Of a stretch of 64,000 bases of DNA, positions 7,130 through 15,774 are shown one piece after another. The DNA lies in contig NZ_QHKL01000003.1 in the NCBI RefSeq assembly GCF_003947415.1, forward strand, positions 992,001 to 1,056,000, in the 5' to 3' direction. The DNA comes from Amycolatopsis sp. WAC 01376 (GTDB lineage Bacteria > Actinomycetota > Actinomycetes > Mycobacteriales > Pseudonocardiaceae). Each line of letters begins with the position of its first letter. Position 1 is the stretch's first letter. The position numbers and the translations under genes are program-made. The notes under the pieces were generated by a model. That model searched no databases and was not told the DNA's origin. It worked only from the letters and a program-made list of their open reading frames with translations.

Positions 7130-9516
7130 GACCGCAGGCGGCGCGTGGCGAGCTGCACGGTCCACCACACGGCCGTGCCCGCCGCCACGCTGAGCACCAG
7201 CACGACCGGCGCCGGAAGGTACGGGAGCAGGGCGGGAAAGACCGTCCAGTGCGTCAGGTAGATGTAGAGCGACGCGCTCGCGACCTGCCCGACGACGCCG
7301 ATCGCCGCCCCCGGCACCGGAACGCGGACCTGGAGCAGCACCAGCACCAGCCCGCCCAGCACCACGGCCTCCCACAGCGGATCGCCGACCATCCCCGGGA
7401 CGAGCAGGAAACCGAACCCCAGCACGATCGCCCGCTGCGTACCCGTCCGAGCCTTGTGGGCGAGCCACCCGAGAGCGAAGAACCAGACCGTGCCGAGCGT
7501 GGTCCAGTGCAGTTCGGGAAACGACGGCGCCTCGCCGAGACTCACCCGCAGCAGGAGACCGGCGCCGAGCGCCACCAACGCCGTGGCGAACCCGTGCGCC
7601 CGCTCGGCCCGGCGCACCGCCGGGATCGCGAACACCAGTGACAGTGCCAGGAACGCGTGCACGAGGACCTCGACGAACCAGTACCCGTATGCGCCGGTGA
7701 GGGTGAAGTTGTTGATCAGCAGCACGTTCGTCCACGACACGTCGTCGGTGACGGCGAGCCGGTAGCCGAGCCAGGCGATCGCGGGCACGGCGATCGGCAG
7801 CGCGGCCCTGGCGATCCGCGTCGCCGGGCCGGGCAGCACGAACCGGGCGAAGTTCCAGCCCGCCACGATGAGCAGCAGATGCGCGCCGCCGTGGACGGTG
7901 AACAACTCCATGTGCGTGCTCACGATGAAGACGATCGCCAGTGCGCGAAGGAGGACGTTGGTCTCCAGCGCCGGCCATCGCGAGGGGGTCGTGCGCAGGC
8001 GTTCGAGTTCCGAGACCGGCGTGGTCGGCCAGTCGTCGGGAAGCCGTCCGAGCACGCGTTCCAACGCGATCGACATCCTGACGTAGGAGAGCGAATCACC
8101 GCCGAGCCCGACGAAGGTCGCGTCGCCGGGAACGCTCCGCCGACCGAACACGGTGGCGAACACCCGGCGTACCGACGCCGGTTCCGGGCTCGCCGGTCCC
8201 GCCGCCGCGGCGATGGCCGGATAGTCGGGCTTTCCGTTGGGAAGTAAGGGGAATTCGCGCATGCGGCGGACGACGACACTGGACGGCGGCAGGCCGAACC
8301 GGATGCGCACGAGGGCGGCCGCCCGGTCGGCGGACCGGTGGACGGCGATCACGACCCCGGTGTCGCCGCCCGCGCACACCGCCTCGATCCCGGCCGCGGC
8401 GAGGACGCGTTCGACCCGGTCGAGGTCGACGCGCAGCCCGAACGGTTTGACGAACCGGCTCTTGCGGCCGGTCACCTCGTACAGTCCGGCGGCGTTCCGG
8501 CGGCCGAGGTCGCCGGTCGGGAGTTCGTGGACGGTGCGGCCCAAGGCCAGGTCCGCGGTGCCGTGCGCGTAGCCGAGCATCACGTTCGGGCCGCGATAGA
8601 TCAGCTCGCCGTCCTCGGCGAGGTCGAAGTCGCCGCCGGGGACGGGCAGGCCGATCGCGCCGGGATGGGCGCTCGCCAGATCCGGCGGCAGATAGGCCAT
8701 CCGCGCGGTGGCCTCGGTCTGGCCGTACATCACGAAGAACCGCCAACCACGTCGCCGCCCGAGCTCGGCGTACTCGGCCACCTTCGTGGGATCGAGCCGT
8801 CCGCCCGCCTGCGTGACATAGCGGAGGGAGGGCAGGTCGAGCCGATCGAACCCGATCCGGTCGAGCAGGGCGAAAGTGTGCGGGACACCGTGCAGGCTCG
8901 TCGCGCCCCGGTCCCGCACCAGTGTCCAGAACTCGGGGTCGAGGACGGAGCGCTCGGTCAACAGCAGGCAGGCGCCGCGCAGGAGATTGCTGTTCACCAC
9001 GGAAAGCCCGTAGCAGTATGACAACGGCAGCGAGGCGACGGCGCGGTCGTCGGACCGGATGTCGAGATACCCGGCGATGGCGGCGGCGTTGGCCCGCAGG
9101 TTCCCGGCCGACAGGCGCACCGCTTTGGGGGAGCCGGTGGATCCCGAGGTCGAAAGCAGCAGCGCCAGTTCGGGATGCAGTTCGTGCGCGGTACCCGGTC
9201 GCCGTTCGATCAGGTCGCCGTCGATGACGACGTCCGGGTCGTAACGTTCGGACGGCGCCCCCGCCTGGCCACGCGGGACCAGCAGCACGGGGTGCCGACC
9301 GCGCAGCGCCGCCAAGTAGGCGACCAGGGAGTCGACGTCGTTCGCGGCGGCCAGCAGGACCAGCCTGCGCACCGGGCCGAGCCGATCGGCCACAGTGGAC
9401 ACTCGCTGGTCCAGCTCCCGATAGCTCAGTGCGGAGCCGTCTGGGGCGACCAGCGCGGTCCGGTCGCCGTGGACCGCGAGATCGCCGAGGAAGCCGAGGT
9501 CGGCCGCCCTGGTCAT
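7063..9516 (-). CDS. Adenylation-carrier-acyltransferase 3 fusion protein
   Basis: 817 residues in three parts. Residues 1 to about 430: AMP-forming ligase with LLLSTSGSTGSPKAVRL (A3), FFVMYGQTEA (A5), PTGDLG (A7), GRKSRFVKPFGLRVD (A8) and the catalytic Lys of LLPNGKPDYP (A10). Residues about 440-510: acyl/peptidyl carrier with GLGGDSLSYVRM, phosphopantetheine Ser near 475. Residues about 518-800: multi-pass acyltransferase-3 domain opening with LLRALAIVFIVSTHMELF. The logic is that of DltA-DltC-DltB in one chain: activate an acid, hold it as a thioester, hand it across or onto the membrane. Substrate is unknown. Its ATG overlaps the ABC ATPase stop (ATGA), placing it in the iron-box operon. 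Confidence 0.88.
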   Translation of the reverse strand: MTRAADLGFLGDLAVHGDRTALVAPDGSALSYRELDQRVSTVADRLGPVRRLVLLAAANDVDSLVAYLAALRGRHPVLLVPRGQAGAPSERYDPDVVIDGDLIERRPGTAHELHPELALLLSTSGSTGSPKAVRLSAGNLRANAAAIAGYLDIRSDDRAVASLPLSYCYGLSVVNSNLLRGACLLLTERSVLDPEFWTLVRDRGATSLHGVPHTFALLDRIGFDRLDLPSLRYVTQAGGRLDPTKVAEYAELGRRRGWRFFVMYGQTEATARMAYLPPDLASAHPGAIGLPVPGGDFDLAEDGELIYRGPNVMLGYAHGTADLALGRTVHELPTGDLGRRNAAGLYEVTGRKSRFVKPFGLRVDLDRVERVLAAAGIEAVCAGGDTGVVIAVHRSADRAAALVRIRFGLPPSSVVVRRMREFPLLPNGKPDYPAIAAAAGPASPEPASVRRVFATVFGRRSVPGDATFVGLGGDSLSYVRMSIALERVLGRLPDDWPTTPVSELERLRTTPSRWPALETNVLLRALAIVFIVSTHMELFTVHGGAHLLLIVAGWNFARFVLPGPATRIARAALPIAVPAIAWLGYRLAVTDDVSWTNVLLINNFTLTGAYGYWFVEVLVHAFLALSLVFAIPAVRRAERAHGFATALVALGAGLLLRVSLGEAPSFPELHWTTLGTVWFFALGWLAHKARTGTQRAIVLGFGFLLVPGMVGDPLWEAVVLGGLVLVLLQVRVPVPGAAIGVVGQVASASLYIYLTHWTVFPALLPYLPAPVVLVLSVAAGTAVWWTVQLATRRLRSYSMTRIGEPAWKAAMSSTASR

Positions 9517-10529
9517 GCCGGTTCCCCGGCGAAGAACAGGGCAGGGCCGGACACGTGCACGCGGACCTCGTCACCGGGGGTGACGCCGAGCGGTCCTTGG
9601 ACACGTTGGCGCACCCGCCTGCCTTCGGCGAGTCGCAGCAGCACCGTCGCGTCGTGCCCGTGGAACAGCACATCGTCCACGGTGGCCGGTACGCCGTCGG
9701 TGCCGACGTGCAGTTGCTCCGGGCGCAGCAGAACGGTGCCGGAACCGCTGCCCTGGACGGGAAACCTGCCCAAGGGTGTGTCCACCGTCCCGTTTTCCGC
9801 GTCACCGGGGAAAGTGACCGCCTCGCCGACGAAGAGCGCGACCCCGAGATCGGCGGGCCGGGCGTAGATCTCTTGCGGCGTCCCGAGTTGCGCGACGACA
9901 CCGTCACGCAGCACGGCGACGAGATCGGCCATGCCGAGCGCCTCCTCCTGATCGTGCGTCACGAGCAGCGCCGTCGCGCCGAACGCGCGCAACGCCGCGC
10001 GGACGTCCGCCCGGAGTTCGTCGCGCAGGCTCGCGTCGAGCGAGGAGAACGGTTCGTCCATCAGCACGACACCCGGTCGTGGCGCGAGCGCGCGGGCGAG
10101 CGCGACCCGGCGTTGCTGCCCGCCGGACAGCTCGCCGGGTTTCCGCGAGGCGTAACCGGAAAGCCCGACCAGTTCGAGGAGTTCCTCGATCCGGCCGTCG
10201 CGGCGCCCGGCGCGCGGCAACCCGAAGCCCACGTTGCCCGCGACGGTCAAATGCGGGAACAGGGCGCCTTCCTGCGGCACGATCCCGATCCCGCGGCGCT
10301 CCGGCGGCACGTGCGTGGATCCGCCGGCGAGCAGCCTGCCGCCGAGGCGTACCTCGCCGTCGCGGACCGGGTGAAATCCGGCGAGCACCCGCAGCAGGGT
10401 CGTCTTCCCGCAGCCGGACGGCCCGAGCACCGCCACGAGACCGCCTTCGGGAACCCGCAGATCCAGCCCGCGCAGCACCGGTTCCGGTCCGTAGCCTGCG
10501 ATCAGGCCCTTCACGTCCAAGCCGCTCAT
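9513..10529 (-). CDS. ABC transporter ATPase, ferric-iron type
   Basis: About 338 residues. Full nucleotide-binding domain: Walker A GPSGCGKTTLLRVLAG (about 36-51), Q-loop GIVPQEGALFPHLTV, signature LSGGQQRRVALARAL, Walker B VVLMDEPFSSLD, switch His in LLVTHDQEEA, then a C-terminal TOBE-like regulatory domain (VLLRPEQLHV). This is the FbpC/PotA-type layout. The start at 10529 was chosen because it overlaps the permease stop (ATGA); a longer reading upstream runs inside the permease gene. Energises the permease and binding protein encoded just before it. Confidence 0.92.
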   Translation of the reverse strand: MSGLDVKGLIAGYGPEPVLRGLDLRVPEGGLVAVLGPSGCGKTTLLRVLAGFHPVRDGEVRLGGRLLAGGSTHVPPERRGIGIVPQEGALFPHLTVAGNVGFGLPRAGRRDGRIEELLELVGLSGYASRKPGELSGGQQRRVALARALAPRPGVVLMDEPFSSLDASLRDELRADVRAALRAFGATALLVTHDQEEALGMADLVAVLRDGVVAQLGTPQEIYARPADLGVALFVGEAVTFPGDAENGTVDTPLGRFPVQGSGSGTVLLRPEQLHVGTDGVPATVDDVLFHGHDATVLLRLAEGRRVRQRVQGPLGVTPGDEVRVHVSGPALFFAGEPA

Positions 10530-12031
10530 CGCGTCGCTCCTCGCAGGAACCGGTCGAGGACGACGGCCGGGATGGCCGCCACCACCAGCAGGACTGCCGC
10601 GTACGGCGCGGCCGCGGCGTAGGCGCCGATCTCGGTCTTCGTCCACAGTTCGGTGGCCAGCGTGTCCACCCCGGTCGGGCGGAGCAGCAGGGTCGCGGGC
10701 AGTTCCTTGGCGCAGGTGAGAAAAACGAGCGCCGCGCCGGCCAGGATGCCCGGCGCGGCCAGCGGCACGGTCACCAGCAGCCGCGTGGCCGACCGGCCCT
10801 TGCCGAGCGACCGTGAGACGTCCTCCAGCACCGGCGGGGCGTGCGCGACGGCGGTCCGCACCGCGCTCACCGCCAGCGGGAGGAAGAGCACCGCGTAGGC
10901 GAAGGCCAGCATCGACGTCGTCTGATAAAGGTCCGGCAGCACGCGGATCCCGAAGAACACCAGCGCGAGCCCGACCGTGATCCCCGGCAGCGCGTGCCCG
11001 GCGAAGCTCGCCAGTTCCATCCCGCGAACGAGCGGTCCCCGGTGCCGCGCCGCGAGGATCCCGACCGGAAGGGCGAACACGACGGTGAGGACCGCGCCGG
11101 AAGCCGCCACCGCCACGGTGTTCCCGGTCGTCGAGAGCAGGTTGCCGCCCGCCGCCGAACTCCCCGCGACCAGCCATCGGACGAGGCTCGCCACCGGCAC
11201 GCCGAGAGCGAACAGGAGTACCACCGCCGTCCCGAGCACCGCCGGGATCTTCGCCCGGCCGAGGGGAACTCGGACGGGCTCGCGTTCTCCGCGGCCGCCG
11301 GTCGCGCCTCGCGCGCGCCGTTCACCGACGGTCAGCAAGATCGCGAGGACGACCAGGACGCAGCCGAGGATGGCGGCGGGCGTCCGGTCGAAGGTCCCGC
11401 GATAGCTGGTGTAGATGCCGAGGGTGAACGCGTCGAACCGCATCAGCGACACCGCGCCGAAATCGCTCAGCACGTAGAGCGCGACCAGCAGCCCGCCCGC
11501 GGTGGCCGCGGGCCGGATCTGCCGCAGGGTCACCGAGAAGAACGTCCGCGTACTCGTGCGGCCCAGCGACCGCGCGACCTCTTCGACCGCCGGGTCCGCG
11601 GTGCGCAGCGCCGCCGCGTCGACGACCAGGACGTACGGGTAGGACACCAGCGTCAGCACCAGGGACGCGCCCCAGAACCCGGTCAGCCCGGGGGCCAGCG
11701 CCAGCCAGGTGAACCCGGCGACGTACGACGGCACGGCCAGCGGCAGTACCAGGAGGATGCCCGCGAACCGGCGCCCCGGCAGGTCGCTGCGCACGACGAG
11801 CCACGCGGAGAGCACGCCGAGCACCAGGCAGGCCGTGGTGACCGCGACCGCGAGCGCGACGCTGCGCACGGCGAGGTCGAAGGTGCGGGACCGCCACAGG
11901 ACGCGCCACACCTCGCCCGCCCCGTGGTCGAACGAGCGGACCGCGAGGTAGCCGAGCGGCGTCACGGCCGCGGCCGCGACCAAGGCGCCGAGCGTCGTCA
12001 GCGCGGGGGCGGCCCGGAAGACGCCTTTCAG
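10526..12031 (-). CDS. ABC transporter permease, ferric-iron type (fused two-domain)
   Basis: About 501 residues, roughly twelve membrane segments, with two copies of the binding-protein-dependent permease domain; each holds an EAA-type loop (VEEVARSLGRTSTRTFF near 165 and LEDVSRSLGKGRSATRLL near 400). This is the FbpB arrangement. The start is uncertain: no ATG or GTG lies near the expected N-terminus. A CTG at 12031 whose last two bases enter the stop of the preceding gene (CTGA) is the best fit; the first in-frame GTG is about 22 codons later and would cut into the first membrane segment. The 3' end overlaps the ATPase start. Confidence 0.88.
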   Translation of the reverse strand: MKGVFRAAPALTTLGALVAAAAVTPLGYLAVRSFDHGAGEVWRVLWRSRTFDLAVRSVALAVAVTTACLVLGVLSAWLVVRSDLPGRRFAGILLVLPLAVPSYVAGFTWLALAPGLTGFWGASLVLTLVSYPYVLVVDAAALRTADPAVEEVARSLGRTSTRTFFSVTLRQIRPAATAGGLLVALYVLSDFGAVSLMRFDAFTLGIYTSYRGTFDRTPAAILGCVLVVLAILLTVGERRARGATGGRGEREPVRVPLGRAKIPAVLGTAVVLLFALGVPVASLVRWLVAGSSAAGGNLLSTTGNTVAVAASGAVLTVVFALPVGILAARHRGPLVRGMELASFAGHALPGITVGLALVFFGIRVLPDLYQTTSMLAFAYAVLFLPLAVSAVRTAVAHAPPVLEDVSRSLGKGRSATRLLVTVPLAAPGILAGAALVFLTCAKELPATLLLRPTGVDTLATELWTKTEIGAYAAAAPYAAVLLVVAAIPAVVLDRFLRGATR

Positions 12032-13047
12032 GACAGGCCCGCTTCCTGGAGCAACGCGACAGTCTGCTGCAGCGACGACAGCCGCGAGAGATCGATGTCG
12101 GGACCGTGCAATTCGGTGAGCGGAGGCAATTGGTGCTTCGACGACTTCACCGCCGGGACGACCGGGTACTCCGCGGTGACGTCGGCGAAATGCCGTTGCG
12201 CCTCCTCGGAAAGCAGGAACCGCACGGCCCGCAGCGCGGCGTCCTTCCGGTCGGTCCCTTCCACGACACCGGCCCCGGCGACGTTCACCAGACCGAGCGG
12301 GTCGCCGCCGGTGACGTGGTGCAGTTTCGCCCGCACCGCGCCCGCGCCGACCGCGTCCACCTTGGCGTGCCAGTAGTAGTGGTTGATCAACCCCGCGGGA
12401 AGCTGTCCGTCGTTGACCGCGTTGAGGATCGCGACGTTGTTGTCGAACCGCTTCGGTTCGTTCGCGGCGAACCTGCGCAGCCAGTCGCGGGCGAACTCCT
12501 CGCCTTTGAGGACCCGTACCGAGGTCACGAACGCCTGCCAGGAGCCGTTGGCCGGGGCGAACCCCAGCCTGCCCTTCCACTTCGGGTCGACGATGTCGTC
12601 GAGGCTCTTCGGCAGCTCGGCTTCGGTGACCGCGCCCGGGTCGTAGGCGACGACCCGGACCCGTGCCGAGGTGGCGACCCAGCGGCCGTCGTCGGCGCGG
12701 TATCCGGCGGGTACGAGGCCCAGTACGTCGGCGGGGAGGGCGGAGAGCCTGCCCTGGCCGGCGACCGCGCCGAGCGCGCCCGCGTCCTGGGCGAAGAAGA
12801 CGTCCGCCTGGGTCCGCTCACCCTCTTCGAGCAGTTGCGCGGCCATCTCGCCGCTGCCGCCGTAGCGCACTTCGACCGGGGTTCCCGTGGCCTGCTTCAG
12901 CCGGTCCAGTAGCCCGCCGACGAGTTCCTTGTTGCGTCCTGAGTAGATCACCAGCGCGTCGGATTCCTCCGCGCTGTCGCAGGCGGCGACAGAGGTCGCC
13001 AGCAACGCCGCGACGAACAGAACCACAGCTACCCGGCCCACAGCCAC
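12028..13047 (-). CDS. Ferric-iron ABC transporter substrate-binding lipoprotein
   Basis: 339 residues. Lipoprotein signal (VAVVLFVAALLATSVAAC, Cys near 23). Mature part fits the FbpA/FutA ferric-binding family: ALVIYSGRNKELVGGLLDRL near the N-terminus, EVRYGGSGEMAAQLLEEG, DVFFAQDAGALG, SWQAFVTSVRVL and INHYYWHAKV, where the Tyr pair is the iron ligand in the family. It would capture Fe3+ or a ferric chelate outside the membrane. An iron-box palindrome lies 41 bp upstream of the start. First gene of a four-gene coupled operon reaching 7063. Confidence 0.9.
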   Translation of the reverse strand: MAVGRVAVVLFVAALLATSVAACDSAEESDALVIYSGRNKELVGGLLDRLKQATGTPVEVRYGGSGEMAAQLLEEGERTQADVFFAQDAGALGAVAGQGRLSALPADVLGLVPAGYRADDGRWVATSARVRVVAYDPGAVTEAELPKSLDDIVDPKWKGRLGFAPANGSWQAFVTSVRVLKGEEFARDWLRRFAANEPKRFDNNVAILNAVNDGQLPAGLINHYYWHAKVDAVGAGAVRAKLHHVTGGDPLGLVNVAGAGVVEGTDRKDAALRAVRFLLSEEAQRHFADVTAEYPVVPAVKSSKHQLPPLTELHGPDIDLSRLSSLQQTVALLQEAGLS

Positions 13048-13087
13048 GGGGCCCTCCTTCGGTCAGCCCCCACGGTTGTGCCGCGGC

Positions 13088-13106
13088 TAAGGTAAACCTC
13101 ACCTAA
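13088..13106 (-). promoter_or_regulatory. DtxR/IdeR-type iron box
   Basis: Read on the minus strand the 19-mer is TTAGGTGAGGTTTACCTTA, a close match to the actinobacterial iron-box consensus TTAGGTTAGGCTAACCTAA (16 of 19). It lies 41 bp ahead of the ferric-binding lipoprotein start, where DtxR/IdeR with Fe2+ would repress. The box is seen; repression by iron is inferred from the known family. Confidence 0.82.
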
Positions 13107-13254
13107 GGGACTAACAAGGCATCGTGGCCATTACGTGATGCAACCTCGGTCACGTCACTCATTCGAGTGGCGAGCGGGTTCCGGGTTGGTTATTTCCCAG
13201 TGTGTCCGGGGTAGGCCTTCACGGACCGGTGAGTGTCGCCTCGTCCGGCTGTCA

Positions 13255-13279
13255 TGTCGCGAAAGTGGCTTTCGCGACA
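13255..13279. terminator. Hairpin downstream of the serine hydrolase gene
   Basis: Perfect 11-bp stem TGTCGCGAAAG / CTTTCGCGACA with a 3-nt loop (TGG). It lies 55 bp past the stop of the minus-strand gene at 13334. No U-tract follows, as is common in actinomycetes. Confidence 0.5.
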
Positions 13280-13333
13280 CGCCCGACCTCACGACACTTA
13301 TGCCTTATCTCTCAAGAGAACACGAATCGCCGC

Positions 13334-14149
13334 TCACGACCCCAGCTCAGCCAGTACGGCGTCGGTGTAGGGCGGCCACACCTCGGCGGCCCACGGGCCG
13401 AAGGCGCGGTCGGTGAGCGCGACGCAGGCGGCGCCGGCGTCGGGATCGACCCAGAGGAACGTGCCGGACTGCCCGAAGTGGCCGAAGGTCCGCGGCGAGC
13501 TCGACGACCCGGTCCAATGTGGACTCTTGTGGTCGCGGATCTCGAAGCCGAGGCCCCAGTCGTTCGGCTTCTGGTGGCCGAAGCCGGGCAGGACACCGGA
13601 AAGGCCGGGGAAGACCACGGAAGTCGCCGCGCGCACCGTTTCGGCGGCGATGAGCTTCGGTGCCTGCAGTTCGGCGGCGAACGCGACCAGGTCGTCCACA
13701 GTGGACTCCGCGCCCGAAGCGGGGGAACCGGTCAGCTTGGTCGCCTTCATGCCCAGCGGCTGGAAAAGCGCCTCTGCCTGGTAGTCGGCGAAGGGGATGC
13801 CGGAGTGCTCGGTGAGCGCGTCGGCGAGCTGCTCGAATCCGGCGTTGGAATACAGGCGCCGGTTGCCCGGCGCGGCCATTGGCTTGTGCTCGTTGAAGGC
13901 CAGACCCGAGGTGTGCGCGAGGAGATGCCGGATCGTGGAGCCCTCCGGCCCGGCGGGGGTGTCGAGTTCGACGACGCCCTCTTCGATGGCGATCAGCGCG
14001 GCGTAGGCGGTGAGCGGCTTGGTCACCGACGCCAGCTTGTACACCTTCGCCGTGTCGCCGTGCGTGCCCAGCACGTCACCGGCGGCGGTCACCACGGCCG
14101 TGGCGGCGTTGTCCACCGGCCACTGTTCGATCTCGCGCACGCTGTCCAT
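13334..14149 (-). CDS. Beta-lactamase-family serine hydrolase
   Basis: About 271 residues from ATG 14149. Class C beta-lactamase/D-Ala-D-Ala carboxypeptidase fold: nucleophile motif SxxK in LASVTKPLTAYAAL (about residue 40), YxN in LYSNAGFEQLADAL, and HFGQSGTFLWVDP in place of the KTG box near the C-terminus. No signal peptide or membrane segment is seen, so it is probably cytoplasmic and more likely an esterase or peptidase than a resistance enzyme. Earlier ATG/GTG starts (to 14284) run back through the PTS terminator into the ptsH end and are rejected. Confidence 0.85.
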   Translation of the reverse strand: MDSVREIEQWPVDNAATAVVTAAGDVLGTHGDTAKVYKLASVTKPLTAYAALIAIEEGVVELDTPAGPEGSTIRHLLAHTSGLAFNEHKPMAAPGNRRLYSNAGFEQLADALTEHSGIPFADYQAEALFQPLGMKATKLTGSPASGAESTVDDLVAFAAELQAPKLIAAETVRAATSVVFPGLSGVLPGFGHQKPNDWGLGFEIRDHKSPHWTGSSSSPRTFGHFGQSGTFLWVDPDAGAACVALTDRAFGPWAAEVWPPYTDAVLAELGS

Positions 14150-14162
14150 GCCCAACACCCTA

Positions 14163-14197
14163 CGAAGCCCGGGCCGGTCGGGGCGGCCCGGGCTTCG
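14163..14197 (-). terminator. Terminator hairpin after ptsH
   Basis: Perfect 14-bp stem CGAAGCCCGGGCCG / CGGCCCGGGCTTCG with a 7-nt loop, starting 14 bp past the ptsH stop on the minus strand. GC-rich and without U-tract. Confidence 0.7.
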
Positions 14198-14210
14198 CAG
14201 GATCCTGGGA

Positions 14211-14477
14211 TCAGGCGTCGAGGTCGGTCGCCACCAGCTCGGCGATGGCGTCGACGGCCGCCTCGGCCCCCTCACCCTCGGCACTGATGATGACCTCGTC
14301 GCCGTAGCCCGCGGCGAGGGTCATCAGGTTCAGCACGCTGCCGGCCGCGACCGGGTCGCCACCCGCCTTGGCGATGGACACCGCGACGGGCTGCGCCGCG
14401 GCCGCCTTGGCGACCGTCGCCGCGGGCCTGGCGTGCAGGCCCACCTTGCTGGCCACGGTGACGCGTTTCTCCGGCAT
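14211..14477 (-). CDS. ptsH: Phosphocarrier protein HPr
   Basis: 88 residues, the usual HPr length. Active-site His in KVGLHARPAATVAK (about residue 15) and the conserved AAGSVLNLMTLAAG with the Ser corresponding to position 46. HPr passes phosphate from enzyme I to EIIA. The gene follows EIIC by 40 bp on the same strand, with AAAGGGAAAG as RBS, so the minus-strand operon is GntR regulator-EIIC-HPr. No enzyme I gene is in the window. Confidence 0.95.
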   Translation of the reverse strand: MPEKRVTVASKVGLHARPAATVAKAAAAQPVAVSIAKAGGDPVAAGSVLNLMTLAAGYGDEVIISAEGEGAEAAVDAIAELVATDLDA

Positions 14478-14517
14478 GTTCTTTCCCTTTCGTGCCTGTG
14501 GTTCTGCTGAGCTGAAA

Positions 14518-15774
14518 CTACTTTGCGGGCTTCGCCGCGGTGGCCTCGAGGTCGGCCTCGATCGAGTCGTCCTCGCGGCCAGGGGTGCGCAGGTTCCACT
14601 TCTTGATCACGAAACGGAAGAGCACGTAGTAGATCACCGCGTAGGCGAGGCCGATCGGGATGAGCAGCCAGACGTTGCCGCTCGCCGCCGGGTGGTTGAA
14701 GTTGAGCCCGAAGTCGATCGCACCGGCGGAGAAGCCGAAGCCGAGGTGGATGTCGAGCGCGTTCACCAGTGCCAGCGACGTACCGGTCAGGACCGCGTGG
14801 ATCAGGTACAGCGGCCACGCGACGTACATGAACGAGAACTCGATCGGCTCCGTGATACCGGTCAGGAAGGAGGTCAGCGCACCGGCGATCATCACACCGC
14901 CGACGATCTTCTTCTGGCTGGGCTTCGCGGTCTGCCAAATCGCCAGCGCCGCGGCGGGGATGGCGAACATGAAGATCGGGAAGAAGCCGGTCATGAAGGT
15001 GCCGCGGGTCGGGTCGCCCTCGAAGAACTTCGTGAGGTCACCGCCGTCGAAGATGAACCACACCGGCACGTTCAGCAGCTGGTGCAGACCGACCGGGATC
15101 AACAACCGGTTGAGCACACCGTAGATACCGCCACCGACCACGGGAGAACCGGTGACCGCCTCACCCGCGGCCTGGATGCCTTCGTTGACCCAGTGGAAGA
15201 CCAGGCCGAGGGGCACCGCGAGGATCATCAGCGTCAGTGCGGTGACGATCGGCACGAACCGGCGGCCGCCGAAGAAGGCCAGGTACGGCGGCAGCTTGAT
15301 GCGGTAGAACTTCTGCCACAGCAGCGCGGTGACCAGACCGACGATCACACCGGCCAGCACACTGTAGGGCCACTTGAGCGGGTTGAGCATCAGGCCCGCG
15401 GGCTTCTCGGGGTTCCAGCCCGGCAGTTCGGAGAACGGCGCGAAGACCTGCAGGACGCTGGTGAACACGAAGAAGCCGACCACCGCGGCCAGCGCGGTCG
15501 CGCCGTCGCTCTTCCGGGCGAAGCCGACGGCGATACCCACCGCGAACAGGAGCGGCAGCCAGTTGAACAGCGAGTTGCCCGCCGCGCCGAGCACTTCGGC
15601 GACCTTGTCCCAGCCGAGGCCGTCCTTGCCGAGCAGGTCGGGCTGACCGAACCTGTTCAGGAGCGCGGCGGCGGGCAGAGCGGCGATGGGGAGCATGAGG
15701 CTGCGGCCGAAGCGTTGAAGCCCGGCGAAGCCCTTGCCCTTGCCCTTCGCCCCCTCCGCGGTGGTGGAGCTCAT
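14518..15774 (-). CDS. PTS system EIIC permease, glucose/N-acetylglucosamine family
   Basis: About 418 residues from ATG 15774 (GGAGGT upstream). Ten or so membrane segments; family blocks LMLPIAALPAAALLNRFGQ near the N-terminus, GLHQLLNVPVWF and the substrate-site GITEPIEFSFMYVAWPLY. It is a stand-alone IIC domain; the IIB and IIA domains are encoded as separate genes on the other strand at 16.8-17.5 kb, as in the streptomycete NagE2-NagF-Crr set. With a DasR-like repressor next to it, N-acetylglucosamine is the likely sugar, but glucose cannot be excluded. Start overlaps the regulator's stop (ATGA). Confidence 0.9.
   Translation of the reverse strand: MSSTTAEGAKGKGKGFAGLQRFGRSLMLPIAALPAAALLNRFGQPDLLGKDGLGWDKVAEVLGAAGNSLFNWLPLLFAVGIAVGFARKSDGATALAAVVGFFVFTSVLQVFAPFSELPGWNPEKPAGLMLNPLKWPYSVLAGVIVGLVTALLWQKFYRIKLPPYLAFFGGRRFVPIVTALTLMILAVPLGLVFHWVNEGIQAAGEAVTGSPVVGGGIYGVLNRLLIPVGLHQLLNVPVWFIFDGGDLTKFFEGDPTRGTFMTGFFPIFMFAIPAAALAIWQTAKPSQKKIVGGVMIAGALTSFLTGITEPIEFSFMYVAWPLYLIHAVLTGTSLALVNALDIHLGFGFSAGAIDFGLNFNHPAASGNVWLLIPIGLAYAVIYYVLFRFVIKKWNLRTPGREDDSIEADLEATAAKPAK

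Noticed and set aside
9516..9907. Longer N-termini for the fusion protein and the ABC ATPase
   Set aside because: Extended frames run through the neighbouring coding sequence; the ATGA junctions give consistent starts.
13334..14284. Longer start for the serine hydrolase at 14284
   Set aside because: It would read back through the ptsH terminator hairpin and add a Pro/Arg-rich tail unlike the family.
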